64,000 nucleotides of DNA from Dictyostelium firmibasis (Eukaryota > Evosea > Eumycetozoa > Dictyosteliales > Dictyosteliaceae): positions 1,237,501-1,301,500 of the forward strand of contig CM069767.1 in the NCBI GenBank assembly GCA_036169595.1, in the 5' to 3' direction. Positions 1 through 16,328 of the stretch are shown here, piece by piece. How positions within the stretch are numbered: the first letter of the stretch is position 1; each line of letters opens with the position of its first letter. The notes beneath the pieces were generated by a model. It did not search any database, was not told where the DNA came from, and saw nothing but the letters and a program-made list of their open reading frames with translations. The position numbers and the translations under genes are program-made.

Positions 1-1475
1 CTAGCTAAACGTTCGAAATGATTACCAATATTTGCCTTACAAAACAATTTACCCAATGGTTCATATAGTACTGGTAGTAGTTCACGAATAATTTCTATCA
101 TTTCCTCATTGCCAAGAATTTCGACGAAATCTTCCTTCTCTTTCTTTCTTTTCTCGAGTTTTGCATACTCAAAGAGTGATTTATATTGTTCCTCATTCAA
201 GTGTTGTAAAATTGAACCATCCAATGGTGGTGAACCAGGCCATTGATATTGAAGTATTGAAATTGCTGATGGAATCTCTTTGAATTGTAAAATTGGTGAG
301 CCTGCTGAGTCAGAGATTTGGTGAGTGTTGTAGGCGAATCCTTTAATTTTAGCGAGTACTTGTTTACGCATTGAATGTTTCAATTCCGATAAATCCTGCT
401 CAGCTTTCTTTTGAGCTTTCTTTGCTGTACGTTCAGTTTTCGAGGCTTCAACCATTACGGAGCAAATGGTTTGTATTAAATTTCTTGCACCGAATGGTTT
501 GGCTAAAAACATAATAATCATACCCTTCAAAAGGGTCACTGGATTGGCAATGTTCAAAGATGCTTTGATTGCTGTGATTGGTGTGACCATATAGAGACGT
601 TTCAATTTGGTGACTTGTTTTGGATCTCTCATCTCTCTCTCCATCCAGAGTGATAGGATCTTTATGATAATCTGTATAAATTCTGATAAGTCAGGTGGGA
701 GATCTTTGATACTCTTTGTTTGAAGAATTGTACCAAATAAATAACCGATACCATTGGTTGATGAACCACCCTCTTTATTACGCTCTTCAATGTTCATAAC
801 GATCACTTGAGTGACTTCAGTTAGACGACGTTGTAATCTAACGATTGTTTCGTCACGTTCAACATCAAAGATATTGTTCTTTCTTTTTTCGTCCTCTTTT
901 TCGTCCTCTTTATCCTCAAGTGTCTCTTGTTGTTTCAATTTCATTGCTTTATCTGGTTTATATTTTTGTAAACGTTCCCATTCCTCTTTATTATAATCTT
1001 TGAATACTTTTAAAGTTTTATCCTTTTGTTTCTCTTGTGGTGTTCTCAATGCAATATCAAAACATTTCACTACAAACTTTCTAAATTGATCATTTGTCTC
1101 TTGTTTAGTGGCTATTTGTGATTGAATGATAATGAATGGTAATCTATCGATCAATTGTTGAAATCTGATTTTGGCCTGTTGTTTAGATGTTAACAATGGT
1201 ATACTGGTCAATTGTCCAAATAAAAACTTTAAAAATAGGGTTTCATGTAGATTTTGCGAATTATTAAAATAAATTTTAACTTCTTCTTGTACTGAATATT
1301 TTAATAGTTGTTGTTTTAAATATGATTCTTGTTCATATGTTAATTTAGATATTTGGTTTAATTCTGAAGTGTTTGAATTTTCATTATTATTAGTATCATT
1401 ATTTTTAATAAGATTAATTTCTATTGTTTCTTTAACTATAACTTCAATGGTTTCTTTATTTTCTGAATTTTCCAT
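1..1475 (-). CDS. PX-associated (DUF3819/DUF3818-type) protein, 3' end outside window
   Basis: The minus-strand frame is open from an ATG at 1473-1475 to the window edge, giving 491 codons without a stop or evident intron. The N-terminus is Ser/Asn/Glu-rich and is followed by LTYEQESYLKQQLL, which resembles the start of the fungal PX-associated DUF3819 region. A charged coiled stretch (about residues 170-215) follows. The segment MFLAKPFGARNLIQTI (about residues 315-330) closely recalls the LFLAQPFGxRSLLQR signature of the DUF3818 region in fungal PX-associated proteins such as the yeast Lec1/YPR097W family, which are linked to lipid binding. No PX domain was recognised in the visible part. 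The C-terminus lies beyond base 1. The family call rests on remembered motifs, so a lipid-related role is inference. Confidence 0.6.
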   Translation of the reverse strand, partial: MENSENKETIEVIVKETIEINLIKNNDTNNNENSNTSELNQISKLTYEQESYLKQQLLKYSVQEEVKIYFNNSQNLHETLFLKFLFGQLTSIPLLTSKQQAKIRFQQLIDRLPFIIIQSQIATKQETNDQFRKFVVKCFDIALRTPQEKQKDKTLKVFKDYNKEEWERLQKYKPDKAMKLKQQETLEDKEDEKEDEKRKNNIFDVERDETIVRLQRRLTEVTQVIVMNIEERNKEGGSSTNGIGYLFGTILQTKSIKDLPPDLSEFIQIIIKILSLWMEREMRDPKQVTKLKRLYMVTPITAIKASLNIANPVTLLKGMIIMFLAKPFGARNLIQTICSVMVEASKTERTAKKAQKKAEQDLSELKHSMRKQVLAKIKGFAYNTHQISDSAGSPILQFKEIPSAISILQYQWPGSPPLDGSILQHLNEEQYKSLFEYAKLEKRKKEKEDFVEILGNEEMIEIIRELLPVLYEPLGKLFCKANIGNHFERLA

Positions 1476-2524
1476 TTTTTTTATATAAATTTAAAACAAA
1501 AAAAAAAGTATATTTTTATATGTAATTTTTAAATGATTTTTATTTTGTGTTAATTAATTTGTAGGATAAATAACAAGTGTTGTATTTTATTGTTATTATT
1601 TTTTTTTATTTTTTTTTTTTTTTGTAAAATTTTTTTATTTTATTTTATTTTTTTAATTTATTTTTTTTTATGTAATAATAATTGTGTTTTAAAATAATTT
1701 AATAGTGTAATAATAAAAAAATATATAAACAAATTTAAAAAAAAAAAAAAAAAAAAGTATTGAAAAATAATAGGTGGTTAGTGTGTACACTATTAATGGA
1801 TCTTAACGAATAGTTAATTAAATGTGGTAAAATTAAAATTAAAAAAAAAAATTTATATAAAAATTCATTTGTTTCAACTTTTTTTTTTTTTTTTCAAAAT
1901 TTTTTTTAATTTTTTTTTTATTTGAAATTGACCGTTTATTTTAAAAAAAGTCTTCAAGTTTGAATACAACACCACATGGTTCAAAATCAAAAAAAGGAAC
2001 CCTGGATTCAGAGAAAAAAAAATATAAAAATAAATAAAAAAATAAAAAAAAAAAAATAAAAAAACAAAAAAAAATAGCAAGAGTCTGATAGTTTGAAAAA
2101 CTGGTTGGATTACTAAAAACTGAAGATTCTATTTCGTTTCTTTTTTTTTTTTTTTTTTATCTTTGAAGAAAATTGCAAATCTTTTTTTTTTTAGTTTAAA
2201 TTTTTGGGGTTGCATTTGCATTTTTTTTTTTTTTTTTATCTTTATTTTTTCAATTTTAATAAATAATTATTGAGTGTTTCTCAATCTTTTTCTTCTTTCT
2301 ATTTATATCTTTATGATATTAATGATTTAAGTGGTGTTATGAAATTTAATGATAATAAACTATGGTGATGTGATTAGTTAGTTGATTGGTACGATGGATG
2401 AATGAATGGATGGTGTTTGTAATTTTATATTTTGTTTGTATTGTAGAGGTTGGTGCATGGAGGTATTTTAGGTGATGTGTTTGGGATGAAATTAACTCTG
2501 TATTGTATAATTTAATGAAAATTA
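1476..2524. other. Intergenic, A/T homopolymers
   Basis: This is the 5' flank of the PX-associated gene and the 3' flank of the ARL1 gene. It is mostly poly-A, poly-T and short AT-rich words. A slightly G-richer stretch at about 2330-2510 probably belongs to the ARL1 3' UTR. No coding segment with sensible codon content was seen. The 68-codon frame at 1874-2080 is Phe/Tyr/Lys-rich translation of homopolymer. Confidence 0.7.
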
Positions 2525-3386
2525 CTAACTTCCACCACTAATTACATTAACCAACCAATCTAATCCTTCATAAATTCCTACTCCATTGATTGCAGAAGTT
2601 TTGAAAATTGCCCATTGTCTATTCTTAAGAGATGAAAGTTTTAAACCCTCACTAACTTGTGCATCAGATAATGCACCAGGTAAATCTTGTTTATTGGCGA
2701 ATACCAATAATGGTGTTGTCCTTAATTCTTCCTCTGATAACATTGCTGCCAACTCCTCATTTGCTATACCCAGTCTATCTGGATCTGATGAATCAACTAC
2801 ATAAATAATCGCATTTGTATTTGGATAATAACATCTCCAATAGGGTCTAATTGCACTCTGTCCTCCTAAATCCCATAAGAAAAATCGTATATTCTTATAT
2901 GTAATTGATTCCACATTAAATCCAATAGCTAAAAAATATAAATAAAAAAATATAAAATAAAAAAAAAAGAGATAGTTAATTAATTTGAATAGTAAATACA
3001 AATTTGTTTAGAGGTAAATCCATTGTGTATGTGTATGTATCAGACATCAATATATTTTTTTCGATTCACTATGATTACTTACTAGGTATTGTAGTTAAAA
3101 CTTCGCCACATTGTAGTTTATATAAAATAGTTGTTTTTCCTGCAGAATCTAACCCTCTTTATTATTATTTTTAATTAAAATGTTAATATAATACATCAAT
3201 AATAATAAACCTAAATATAAATACACACAAAATTAATATTCTAACATCTTTATTTCCAAATAATTTAAAAAATACTGATGAAAATAAATTTCCTATGGTT
3301 TAATATTAAATTAATTTTGTTAGTTTTTTTAATTTTTTTATTCATGCAAATCGTTTTTTTTTTTATAAATTTTTAAATTTACCCAT
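2525..3386 (-). CDS. arl1: ADP-ribosylation factor-like GTPase ARL1
   Basis: There are four exons on the minus strand: 3383-3386 (only ATGG), 3229-3292, 3083-3156 and 2525-2928, joining to 181 codons plus stop. The protein begins MGNLFSSVF, with Gly2 as the expected N-myristoylation site. It then carries the P-loop GLDSAGKTT, switch I PTIGFNVE, WDLGGQ, NKQD and the SA motif in KTSAINGVG. Length and sequence fit ARL1, including the ARL1-like RPYWRCYY. ARL1 is a trans-Golgi GTPase that recruits GRIP-domain golgins, which is family knowledge. The four-base first exon is deduced because no ATG precedes GNLFSS in exon 2 and the phase fits exactly. The exon 2 donor is GTGTGT, weaker than the usual GTAAGT. 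An ARL1 paralogue cannot be excluded. Confidence 0.9.
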
Positions 3387-3619
3387 ATTATTTATAGCAA
3401 TATTATTATTAAAATTAACTTTTCGTTTACTTAATTATTTAATAATACGCAATGTATATGATAGAATGACGAAATTTCTAATTTTTTATCTAATTTTTTT
3501 TTTTTTTTTTTTTTTGCGTGTGTTTTTTAATTAATAAAAAAGAAAATAAATAAAAAAAAATAAAAAATAAAAAATAAAAATAAAAATAAAAAAAAAAAAA
3601 ATTAAAAAAAAATTTTAAG

Positions 3620-3663
<44 letters not shown>

Positions 3664-3711
3664 GAGATCTTTTAAAGAGATTCTTTTTTCTTAATATTTT
3701 TTATTTTTTTT
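3387..3711. other. Intergenic, A/T-rich
   Basis: This is the 5' flank of the ARL1 gene and the 3' flank of the MOSC gene. It consists mainly of homopolymer A and T, with a 35-base A run near 3625-3660. Nothing else was recognised. Confidence 0.7.
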
Positions 3712-5119
3712 TTATTTTTCATATGGCTTATTATTTACTTTTAAAACATCAATTATATTACCAACGAAAAGTTCTTCGCCATTTTGGTCTTGTTCATGAA
3801 CGAATAAAGCACCAAATAATAATTTACCATCAAACTTACGATAGGTTTCCAATGTTCTCAATGGTTCATTATCATCATAAGGATTTAAGATGCCAGATTG
3901 TGGTTGAACAGTTGTGAGTTTACAACGTGGTGTAAAGGCGACTCTTGATAACAATAAACCAGAGATACGAATTTGTTCCCATCTATCCTCTTCGAATGGT
4001 GCACAATCATAACCGCTAACCAAAATATTTGGTCTAAAGTTTTCAAAGGTCACATGATCTCTTGGTTTCTCTTTTTTCTCTTTACGAGTTGCATCTATAT
4101 GTATATTGATATCATCTATCGATGACTCAGAAAGGATCATAACTTGTGAGGTATCACATAATGCAAATTGATAGTTTTCTCTATCAGAGTCTGTTGGTTT
4201 CTCAATGATATGATCGACATAATCCTCTGGTACCTTTCTATGATATTCATTTGGTGCAATCGTTACTAAACGTGCTTCTGTCTCTAAGAATTTTGTTAAC
4301 CATTTGGCAACTTCTTCACCACAATCAACTACATCAACTGTATCTTTCCAAATTCCAACTTTAATAATTTCTTTATCATTTGTATCACCAATTTTAACCT
4401 TTTTTATTTTTTTTTTTATTTTTTTTTTCATAAATTTTTTTATTTTAATATATATATATTCAAAATATTTTAATTTATTCAATTATACATACACGAATTT
4501 CATTTTGACCTTTGGCATTAATAATTAAATATTGACCATCTTCAGATATGTCTGGTTCAATTAATGCCATCTTTGGAGTTGTACGTTGACTCATAAATCT
4601 ACCTTGATGAATTAACATGAATCTTCTATCATTTTCAAATCCATATTTATCAATTTTACAAGATCTAACTTCAATACCCTTACATGATTTAACTATTTTT
4701 TTTAGTTTTTTTTTTTTTTAATATCGGAACGATTTAAAAAAACTTGAAAAAAAAAAAACCATATATATTGTGTATATAAATAAAACTTACTTGGGTAAAT
4801 AATAATTTTTTTAATTCTGAGAGGATGATCTCTTGGACTTGAATCACCTAATGTATTGTTATTATTGTTATTGGCAATGTTATTATTATTATTTTTATTT
4901 AAATAATAATTGTAAAATGAAACAATATTTAATGCCAAGATACCAGCACCACTAAAAAAAAAAAAAAATAAAAATAAAGTTGGAATGGTGGAAATGACGA
5001 TTTCATCAATATTAAAATCTAAAAATCATAATCGGATATTAAACTTATGGTAGTTTATTAAATACATACATAAAATATTTAATATTTGCTTGAACAAAAT
5101 CAAAAAAATTGGCTGACAT
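3712..5119 (-). CDS. mARC-like MOSC domain protein (molybdenum cofactor)
   Basis: Exons at 5070-5119, 4791-4951, 4493-4692 and 3712-4398 join in phase to 365 residues. The N-terminus MSANFFDFVQANIKYF runs into a hydrophobic stretch (about residues 15-35), a likely signal anchor. A short Asn-rich linker follows. The MOSC N-terminal barrel starts at YPIKSCKGIEV, as in mARC proteins. The C-terminal MOSC domain contains TPRCKLTTVQPQSG, whose Cys (about residue 296) corresponds to the conserved molybdenum-ligand Cys of mARC. EPLRTLETYRKF follows, as in the family. mARC proteins are outer-mitochondrial-membrane enzymes that reduce N-hydroxylated substrates with cytochrome b5, so this role is inferred from the family. 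Intron 1 (4952-5069) could instead be partly read through, but the spliced form matches phase and gives a clean TM helix. Confidence 0.85.
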
Positions 5120-5379
5120 TTTAATTCTGTTTTCTCTATGAATTATATTAAAAAAAAAAACAAAAAACAAAAAAAAAAAATTAAATTAAATATTGGAAGT
5201 GAAAAAAAAAATCAAAAAAAAAAAAATTAATAAAAAAAAAAAAAAAAAAAAAAAAAAATCACAAAATAAAAAAAAAAATTAAATAAATTATTAAAATAAA
5301 TCCTTTTTTTTTCCATTTTGATTTTCATTTTGATTTTTTATTTCAATTTTTTTTTTTTTTTTTTTTTTTATTAATCAAT

Positions 5380-6690
5380 TTATTTCTCAATTTCTTTGAT
5401 TTTATTATTTTCATCTTTTTTTTCATCTTCTTCGTCATCATCATAATAAGCATATGGTTGTCTTAAAAAACAAGATAAGAATAAAGTGATTGGTAAAGAG
5501 ATTAAAGAGATGATGTATAAACGTTTTGGAGATATTTTTGTAATGAATGGTAATGCCAATGATGCACTACTTAATGCCATACAAGTGAGTGTGATTGGAT
5601 GAACATTAAAATTAAAGAAATGATCAAAGAGGAAAGGTAATGGAATACCAAATAAAGCATGAGCCAATGAAACACGATCTACAGTTTGTTTTTCATGAGT
5701 GACTGATAACATTTTGTAGCCAGCACCACGATATTGTTCACGAAGTACTTGAGAGAGTGCTAAGAAATGAGGAATTTGCCAAATGTACATAAAGGTAGCC
5801 AATAGCATACCGATGGATTCAAATTGACCAGTTGCAGCTACTGAACCTATTAATGGAGGGATAGCACCAACAAAAGCACCGATCCAAGTGTTTAATGGTG
5901 TAACCCTCTTTAAATCGGTATACCAACAGTAGAGGAGGACATTACATGCTGCCAATGTTCCAGGTATGAATAATGATGGTGTTATCGCCATTGTACCGAA
6001 TCCCAATGTTAACAATGCCATTGAACCAGCCCATGCTTTACCTCTATTGATGGTACCAACCACCAATGGTCTGTCTTTGGTACGTGGCATCTTTCTATCA
6101 TGTTGTACCTCCATATCTTGATTATGAATATTGGCTGAACATGATGCTAAAAATGTACCAATACTAACTTGACTCAATACAACCCAATCAAATGCTCCAA
6201 TTGGACATGCTGCAACATAACCTGCTATAGCTGTCAATGTAACATAAACTGTAATTGGTAATTTAATTAATGTCATATATGGTCCTCTTAAAAATCCTTT
6301 TGGTTTTTGTGGTTGTTTTGTTGTTGTTGATTGATTTTGTTCTGTTGAATTTTTTTCATTGTTATCATTTACAGTTGTAGAATTAATATCAGTTGCTGTA
6401 GTATTTGATGTATGTGTTGATGTTGTTGAATAAATTCTTTTTAAATATTGATTCTTTTCTTCAAATATATTATTATAAATTATTTTATTATCATTTTGCT
6501 GTTTATTTAAAATTTTATTATTTAATATTATATTGGTGTGGTTATTATTACTGCCACTATTCAATCTTGTAATGGAGCTTGAAGATTTCATATAATAATT
6601 TTGAAAATACAAGCAACCTCCATTTTTTGATTTAATGGCGCTCGTGACACCTGATTTACTAATATTTTTGATTATTTTTGATAACATCAT
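5380..6690 (-). CDS. cox10: Protoheme IX farnesyltransferase (heme A biosynthesis)
   Basis: A single exon encodes 436 residues. Residues 1-130 are a Ser/Thr/Asn-rich, basic leader suited to mitochondrial targeting. The UbiA-family membrane domain follows from about residue 138. The first Asp-rich motif is NIHNQDMEVQHD (187-198), followed by RKMPRTKDRPL. The second loop has CWYTDLKR (255-262). The tail ends in an acidic Asp/Glu/Lys stretch. COX10 transfers a farnesyl group to heme B to make heme O, needed for cytochrome c oxidase in the mitochondrial inner membrane (family knowledge). The start at 6690 gives MMLSKIIKNISKSG, a plausible presequence. No anomalies were seen in the catalytic motifs. 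Confidence 0.93.
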   Translation of the reverse strand: MMLSKIIKNISKSGVTSAIKSKNGGCLYFQNYYMKSSSSITRLNSGSNNNHTNIILNNKILNKQQNDNKIIYNNIFEEKNQYLKRIYSTTSTHTSNTTATDINSTTVNDNNEKNSTEQNQSTTTKQPQKPKGFLRGPYMTLIKLPITVYVTLTAIAGYVAACPIGAFDWVVLSQVSIGTFLASCSANIHNQDMEVQHDRKMPRTKDRPLVVGTINRGKAWAGSMALLTLGFGTMAITPSLFIPGTLAACNVLLYCWYTDLKRVTPLNTWIGAFVGAIPPLIGSVAATGQFESIGMLLATFMYIWQIPHFLALSQVLREQYRGAGYKMLSVTHEKQTVDRVSLAHALFGIPLPFLFDHFFNFNVHPITLTCMALSSASLALPFITKISPKRLYIISLISLPITLFLSCFLRQPYAYYDDDEEDEKKDENNKIKEIEK

Positions 6691-7347
6691 CTTTTATCTT
6701 AAATTTTATTAAATAATTCTAATAATAGTGCCAAACTGGCTCAGTGTTATAATTTCAAAAAAAAAAAAAAAGTTTTTTTTTTATTTTTTTATCTTCTTTT
6801 TTTATTTAATAAAATGAGTGAGTTTTGTGTGGGAGTGTGGGAGGATCCTTTTTTTTTTTTTTTTTAATTTCTTAAATTTAGAATCTAATGTCCCCCAAAA
6901 AATGAATTTATATGTGAGAAAAAAAAAAAAAAAAAAAAAAATTAAAATATAAAAAAAAAAAATTTAAAATACGCTGATTTTTTTTTATTTTTTTATTTTT
7001 CTATTATTTTTTTTTTTATTTTTTTTTTTTTTGTTTTTATTTTATTTTTTTTCCCCAATATTTAAAATTCTAAAAAAAAAAAGGCTAATGATCTCAGAGT
7101 GGAGTCAAGAGCCACCTTTTATTTTAAAATAACAAATTATTTTATTATATTTATCCACACATATCAATCATCTTAATATACACTACATTTTAATCTAAGT
7201 TTTTTTTTTTTTTTTTTCCAAAATTATCTTTTTTTTTTTTTTTTTTATTTTTCATCCCAAATGGTCCATCATTAATAACCTTTTTCATACAACACAATTC
7301 TATTTAGTTTTTTTTTCCCCCCACTTTATATGAGTCACACATATTAT

Positions 7348-7382
<35 letters not shown>

Positions 7383-7685
7383 AAAAAGATAGATTGTTAT
7401 TCACAGTCTATCAATATTGATAGAGAATCTCCCCAAAAAAACCTTTTTTTTTTTTTTTTTTCAAAAAAAAAAAACAACACTAAAAATATGATCTAATAAT
7501 AAAATTTATTACTATTCATTAAATTAATGTATACCTTTTTTTTTTTAAAAAAAAAAATTTGTAAGTTGGAAAAAATAATAAATAGTTCATCTCTCTTCAT
7601 TTTTTTTTTTTTTTTATTTTCAGTTCATTATGATTAAAATTATTATAGTTATAATAAATAAAAAGAGTAATAATATAAACTAACT

Positions 7686-7717
<32 letters not shown>
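6691..7717. other. Divergent intergenic region, A/T homopolymers
   Basis: This is the 5' flank of both COX10 (-) and the FNIP gene (+). It contains many poly-A and poly-T runs, the longest at about 7350-7380. Two islands of mixed sequence lie at about 6870-6915 and 7085-7200. Neither has an open frame or a fold that I recognise. Confidence 0.6.
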
Positions 7718-7720
<3 letters not shown>

Positions 7721-8656
7721 AAAAGAGTTATTAATTTTATTAAAAGAAAAAATAATAAAATTATAAATTCAAAATATTTTATGAAAAGAAGACAAATAAA
7801 AGTTTTATTAATATCAAAAAAAACAATTAAAAAAATAAATAATAATAATTATAAAAATTATAGTAAAAAGTATATAAAAAATGATAATTTTAATAAAAAA
7901 AAATTTAAAGTTGGGAATAATATAAATGAAATAGATTCAATGATAATACCAAATGATACTACACATTTATTATTATCAAGTTTTTTTAATTTACCATTAA
8001 AAGATATAAAGATACCAAAATTTGTAATATCGATTAATTTCATCAATGATTGTTTATTTAATCAAAGAATTTGTAAAAAGAGTTTTTCAATAGTTAATAG
8101 AATAAAGATACTTAAATTTGGAGACCATTTCAATAATGGTGATGAACCAATTAAGAGTGGTGATTTACCAAATTCATTGACTGAGTTAGATTTAGGAATG
8201 TATAACCAAGAGTTTGAAAAAGGTTCTATACCATTTAACGTAAAGAAATTATCATTAGGTGAATCATTTAACAAAGTTATAAAATCAGGTGACATTCCAT
8301 CAAGAGTTAAATCATTACAATTTAGTGAGAATTTCAATCAAATAATTAACCCAAACACTCTACCAAATTCAATCACTGATTTAACATTTGGTTCAAAATT
8401 TAATCAACCTCTATTACCAAACTCAATCCCCAACAATTGTAAAACTTTATTCTTTGGTGTGGATTTTAATCAACAAATTCAAATGAATGTCATACCACAA
8501 TCAGTAACGAAAATCGTTTTTAACAGATCTTTTTCTCAAAAAATTTTACCAAACTCTATAAAATCAACCGTTAAAGAAATTTATTTTAGTAATTCTTTAT
8601 TACAATCAGAATTAGAAAATTTACCAAATACAACAAAGGTTTATTTTAATTCTTAA
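7718..8656 (+). CDS. FNIP repeat-containing protein
   Basis: A single exon encodes 312 residues. The first 65 residues are Lys/Asn-rich and low in complexity. From about residue 125 there are roughly seven tandem units of about 22 residues built on a pattern like LxFGxxFNQxIxPxxIPxSV, for example FGDHFNN, FSENFNQ, FGSKFNQ and FGVDFNQ. This is the Dictyostelium FNIP (leucine-rich-like) repeat. The family is large in this amoeba and most members are uncharacterised. Compared with typical members this one is short and no F-box is apparent. The ATG directly follows a long poly-A leader, a common start context in this genome. Function is unknown. Confidence 0.8.
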
Positions 8657-8663
8657 GAAATAA

Positions 8664-8698
<35 letters not shown>

Positions 8699-8708
8699 AA
8701 AACTAAGA

Positions 8709-8815
8709 AATAAAATAAAATAAAATAAAATAAAATAAAATAAAATAAAATAAAATAAAATAAAATAAAATAAAATAAAATAAAATAAAATAAAATAAAA
8801 TAAAATAAAATAATA
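8709..8815. repeat. (TAAAA)n pentanucleotide microsatellite
   Basis: About 21 nearly perfect TAAAA units lie just downstream of the FNIP gene, followed by one interrupted unit. The reverse-strand frame over it (Phe/Ile/Leu/Tyr periodic) is translation of the repeat and not a gene. Confidence 0.95.
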
Positions 8816-8996
8816 TAAAATAAAAAAAATCCTGTATTTTAATATATATATAATTTTTTTTTTAATTAATAATACCAATAATAAACTATTAGGTTTAATT
8901 TATATAAAAGAGATAAATGAAAAAAATTTTTATTTAAATAAAAGTAATTTAATAGTAGTAGTTTTAAATGATAATAAAGAATTAATTATTTTCTTT

Positions 8997-9378
8997 TTAA
9001 ATGTTATCTGGACGATAACCAAGGAGGATACCAGTGTTTGCACCTTTTCCAAGGCCATCAACAGCACCAGTAAGAGCACCAGCTACGATACCTGTAATTG
9101 ATGTAATGGTACCACTAATAAATGCTGCAACTGGTAAAACGGGATTAAAAATTGATATGACAGATGATGAAGAGTTACTTCCGAAACTTGCTGCATAACT
9201 TGATCCTTTGACTAATGATTTTGAACCACCCATTTTCATTGAACCGATTGATGAGATTGAACCTATATAGGATTTATTTTATTAAAAATTTTAATATTTT
9301 AATATTTTAATAACATATTTTTTATAAAAAAATTAAAAAAAATAAAAACAATTAATAATAATTACCTAAGATTGTCAT
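8997..9378 (-). CDS. Small Ser/Gly-rich amoeba protein, 92 residues
   Basis: There are two exons: a 13-base first exon (9366-9378, MTIL plus one base) and 8997-9262. The joined protein begins MTILGSISSIGSMKMGG, is Ser/Gly-rich for 35 residues, has a hydrophobic Ala/Gly/Ile middle (VLPVAAFISGTITSITGIVAG) and ends GYRPDNI. A tiny first exon, the MTIxxSISSI start and the Gly-rich hydrophobic C-half recall the short Dictyostelium-specific multigene families (HssA/2C/7E-like and UPF0512-like). I could not place it firmly in either. No enzymatic motif is visible. Splice junctions are AG/GT and the phase is consistent. Confidence 0.6.
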
Positions 9379-9990
9379 GTTTAATATTAGTTTTTTTTTT
9401 TTTTTTTTTTTTTAAAAGATTTTAAATAATTATTAAATTAATTAATAAATGTTTTTTATTTGATATCTATATTTTTTTTTTTAAATTCTATTTATACTTA
9501 ATTTTATTCTTAAAATTTAAAAAAACCAAATGATCATTTTTTTTACTGGAATTGTAATGAATCATTCTTTTGTTTTAAATTAAAAATTTTAAAAAATTAT
9601 TACCACTTTTGTAATTGGGTATAAAAGTTTTACCAAATTAGGGGGAAATTTGCTGAATTTTGTTTTTCAAATTATAAAATAATTAATATTCATAATAAAC
9701 AATATTTAGTGAAGTTTAAAGAAACATCTTAGTTCATTAATAATTTAAATTAAAATTGTAATAAGTTTCCACTATGAAAATAAATTGATTGATAGTAAAA
9801 AAAAAATAAAAAAAAAATAGGAATAAAATTCAGAAAGGAATTAGTTTTAAAAAATAAAACTTCAACATAATTAATAGTTAATTTTTTATTTTTTTTTGTG
9901 ACATTTTTTTTTATTTTTAATTTTTCCAATGATTTTTTTTTTTTAATATTAGATTTTTGTTTTATTTTATTTTTATTAAATTTTTTTTTT

Positions 9991-10022
<32 letters not shown>

Positions 10023-10033
10023 ATTAATAGGAA
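9379..10033. other. Divergent intergenic region, A/T-rich
   Basis: This is the shared 5' flank of the small Ser/Gly-rich gene (-) and the large Asn-tract gene (+). It is A/T-rich with a 33-base T run ending just before the ATG region at 10034. No further feature was recognised. Confidence 0.6.
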
Positions 10034-13714
<3,681 letters not shown>

Positions 13715-13794
13715 CAATTTTCTAGATAATTTATCTCTATTTAATTCATTGGGTATTTTTTTTATTTACAATTGTTGGTCTTTTTGGTTTTTTT

Positions 13795-15633
<1,839 letters not shown>

Positions 15634-16283
15634 TATTATGGATAGTTTTTTAGTGTATATATAAATGTGTGTGTTGTGTGTTAAATTAAAAGTTTAGAAT
15701 AAAAAAACAAAAAAAAAAAAAAAAAAAAAAAAATTAAAAAAACTGCAAAAAATAAATAAAAAAAATAAAAAAAAATAAAAATAAAAAAAATTAAATTTAA
15801 TTAAATTTGTTTTGATCATCAAAAATATTTCATTGAAAATTAACATCAATTTATCATTTTTTTTATTATTTTTTTTTTTTTATTTTAAACTTTAAATTGG
15901 TTTTTATAATTTATTTTTTTAATATTTAATTTGTCCTTTAAAAAAATAATAAAAAAAAAAAAAAAATGAAAAATAATTAAAAAAAAAAAAAAAAAATAAT
16001 AAAAAGCATAGGACTTTAGGAGAAACACATGTGGTAATCATAATATTTAGTAACATTACACTTTTCTTCATCATATTGGAGACATTGATCGTGATTTATT
16101 ATTATTGAGTAGCTACTATTCAATGGTGATACCAGAGGTTATTATCAAAATCAATACCTGTTCAAATACTATCTTCATATACTAATAATAATAAAAATAA
16201 TAAAAATTATAATAAGAACAATTATTACTATTTTGGTGATTGCATTAATACTGAAACTTTAATTTATTTTATTTCATTTGATT

Positions 16284-16327
<44 letters not shown>

Positions 16328-16328
16328 T
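15634..16328. other. Intergenic region with a mixed-sequence island
   Basis: The flanks are A/T homopolymers. Between about 16010 and 16290 the sequence becomes complex and codon-like (see the separate entry). The remaining bases are the 5' flank of ddi1 and the 3' flank of the first four-TM gene. Confidence 0.6.
16010..16290 (+). pseudogene. Possible relic or unrecognised exon(s)
   Basis: The + strand shows about 43 open codons (roughly 16053-16183) reading as protein-like sequence with HHIGDIDRDLLLLSSYY and MVIPEVIIKINTC. A different + frame is then open from about 16182 to 16290, Asn-rich and then YYYFGDCINTETLIYFIS. Composition is clearly richer in G+C than neighbouring spacer. There is no suitable ATG and no stop-bounded ORF. 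It may be a decayed host gene fragment or a pair of exons of an unrecognised gene. The family is not recognised. Confidence 0.3.

Noticed and set aside
2586-2804. Plus-strand 72-codon frame opposite ARL1
   Set aside because: Antisense of the conserved GTPase exon.
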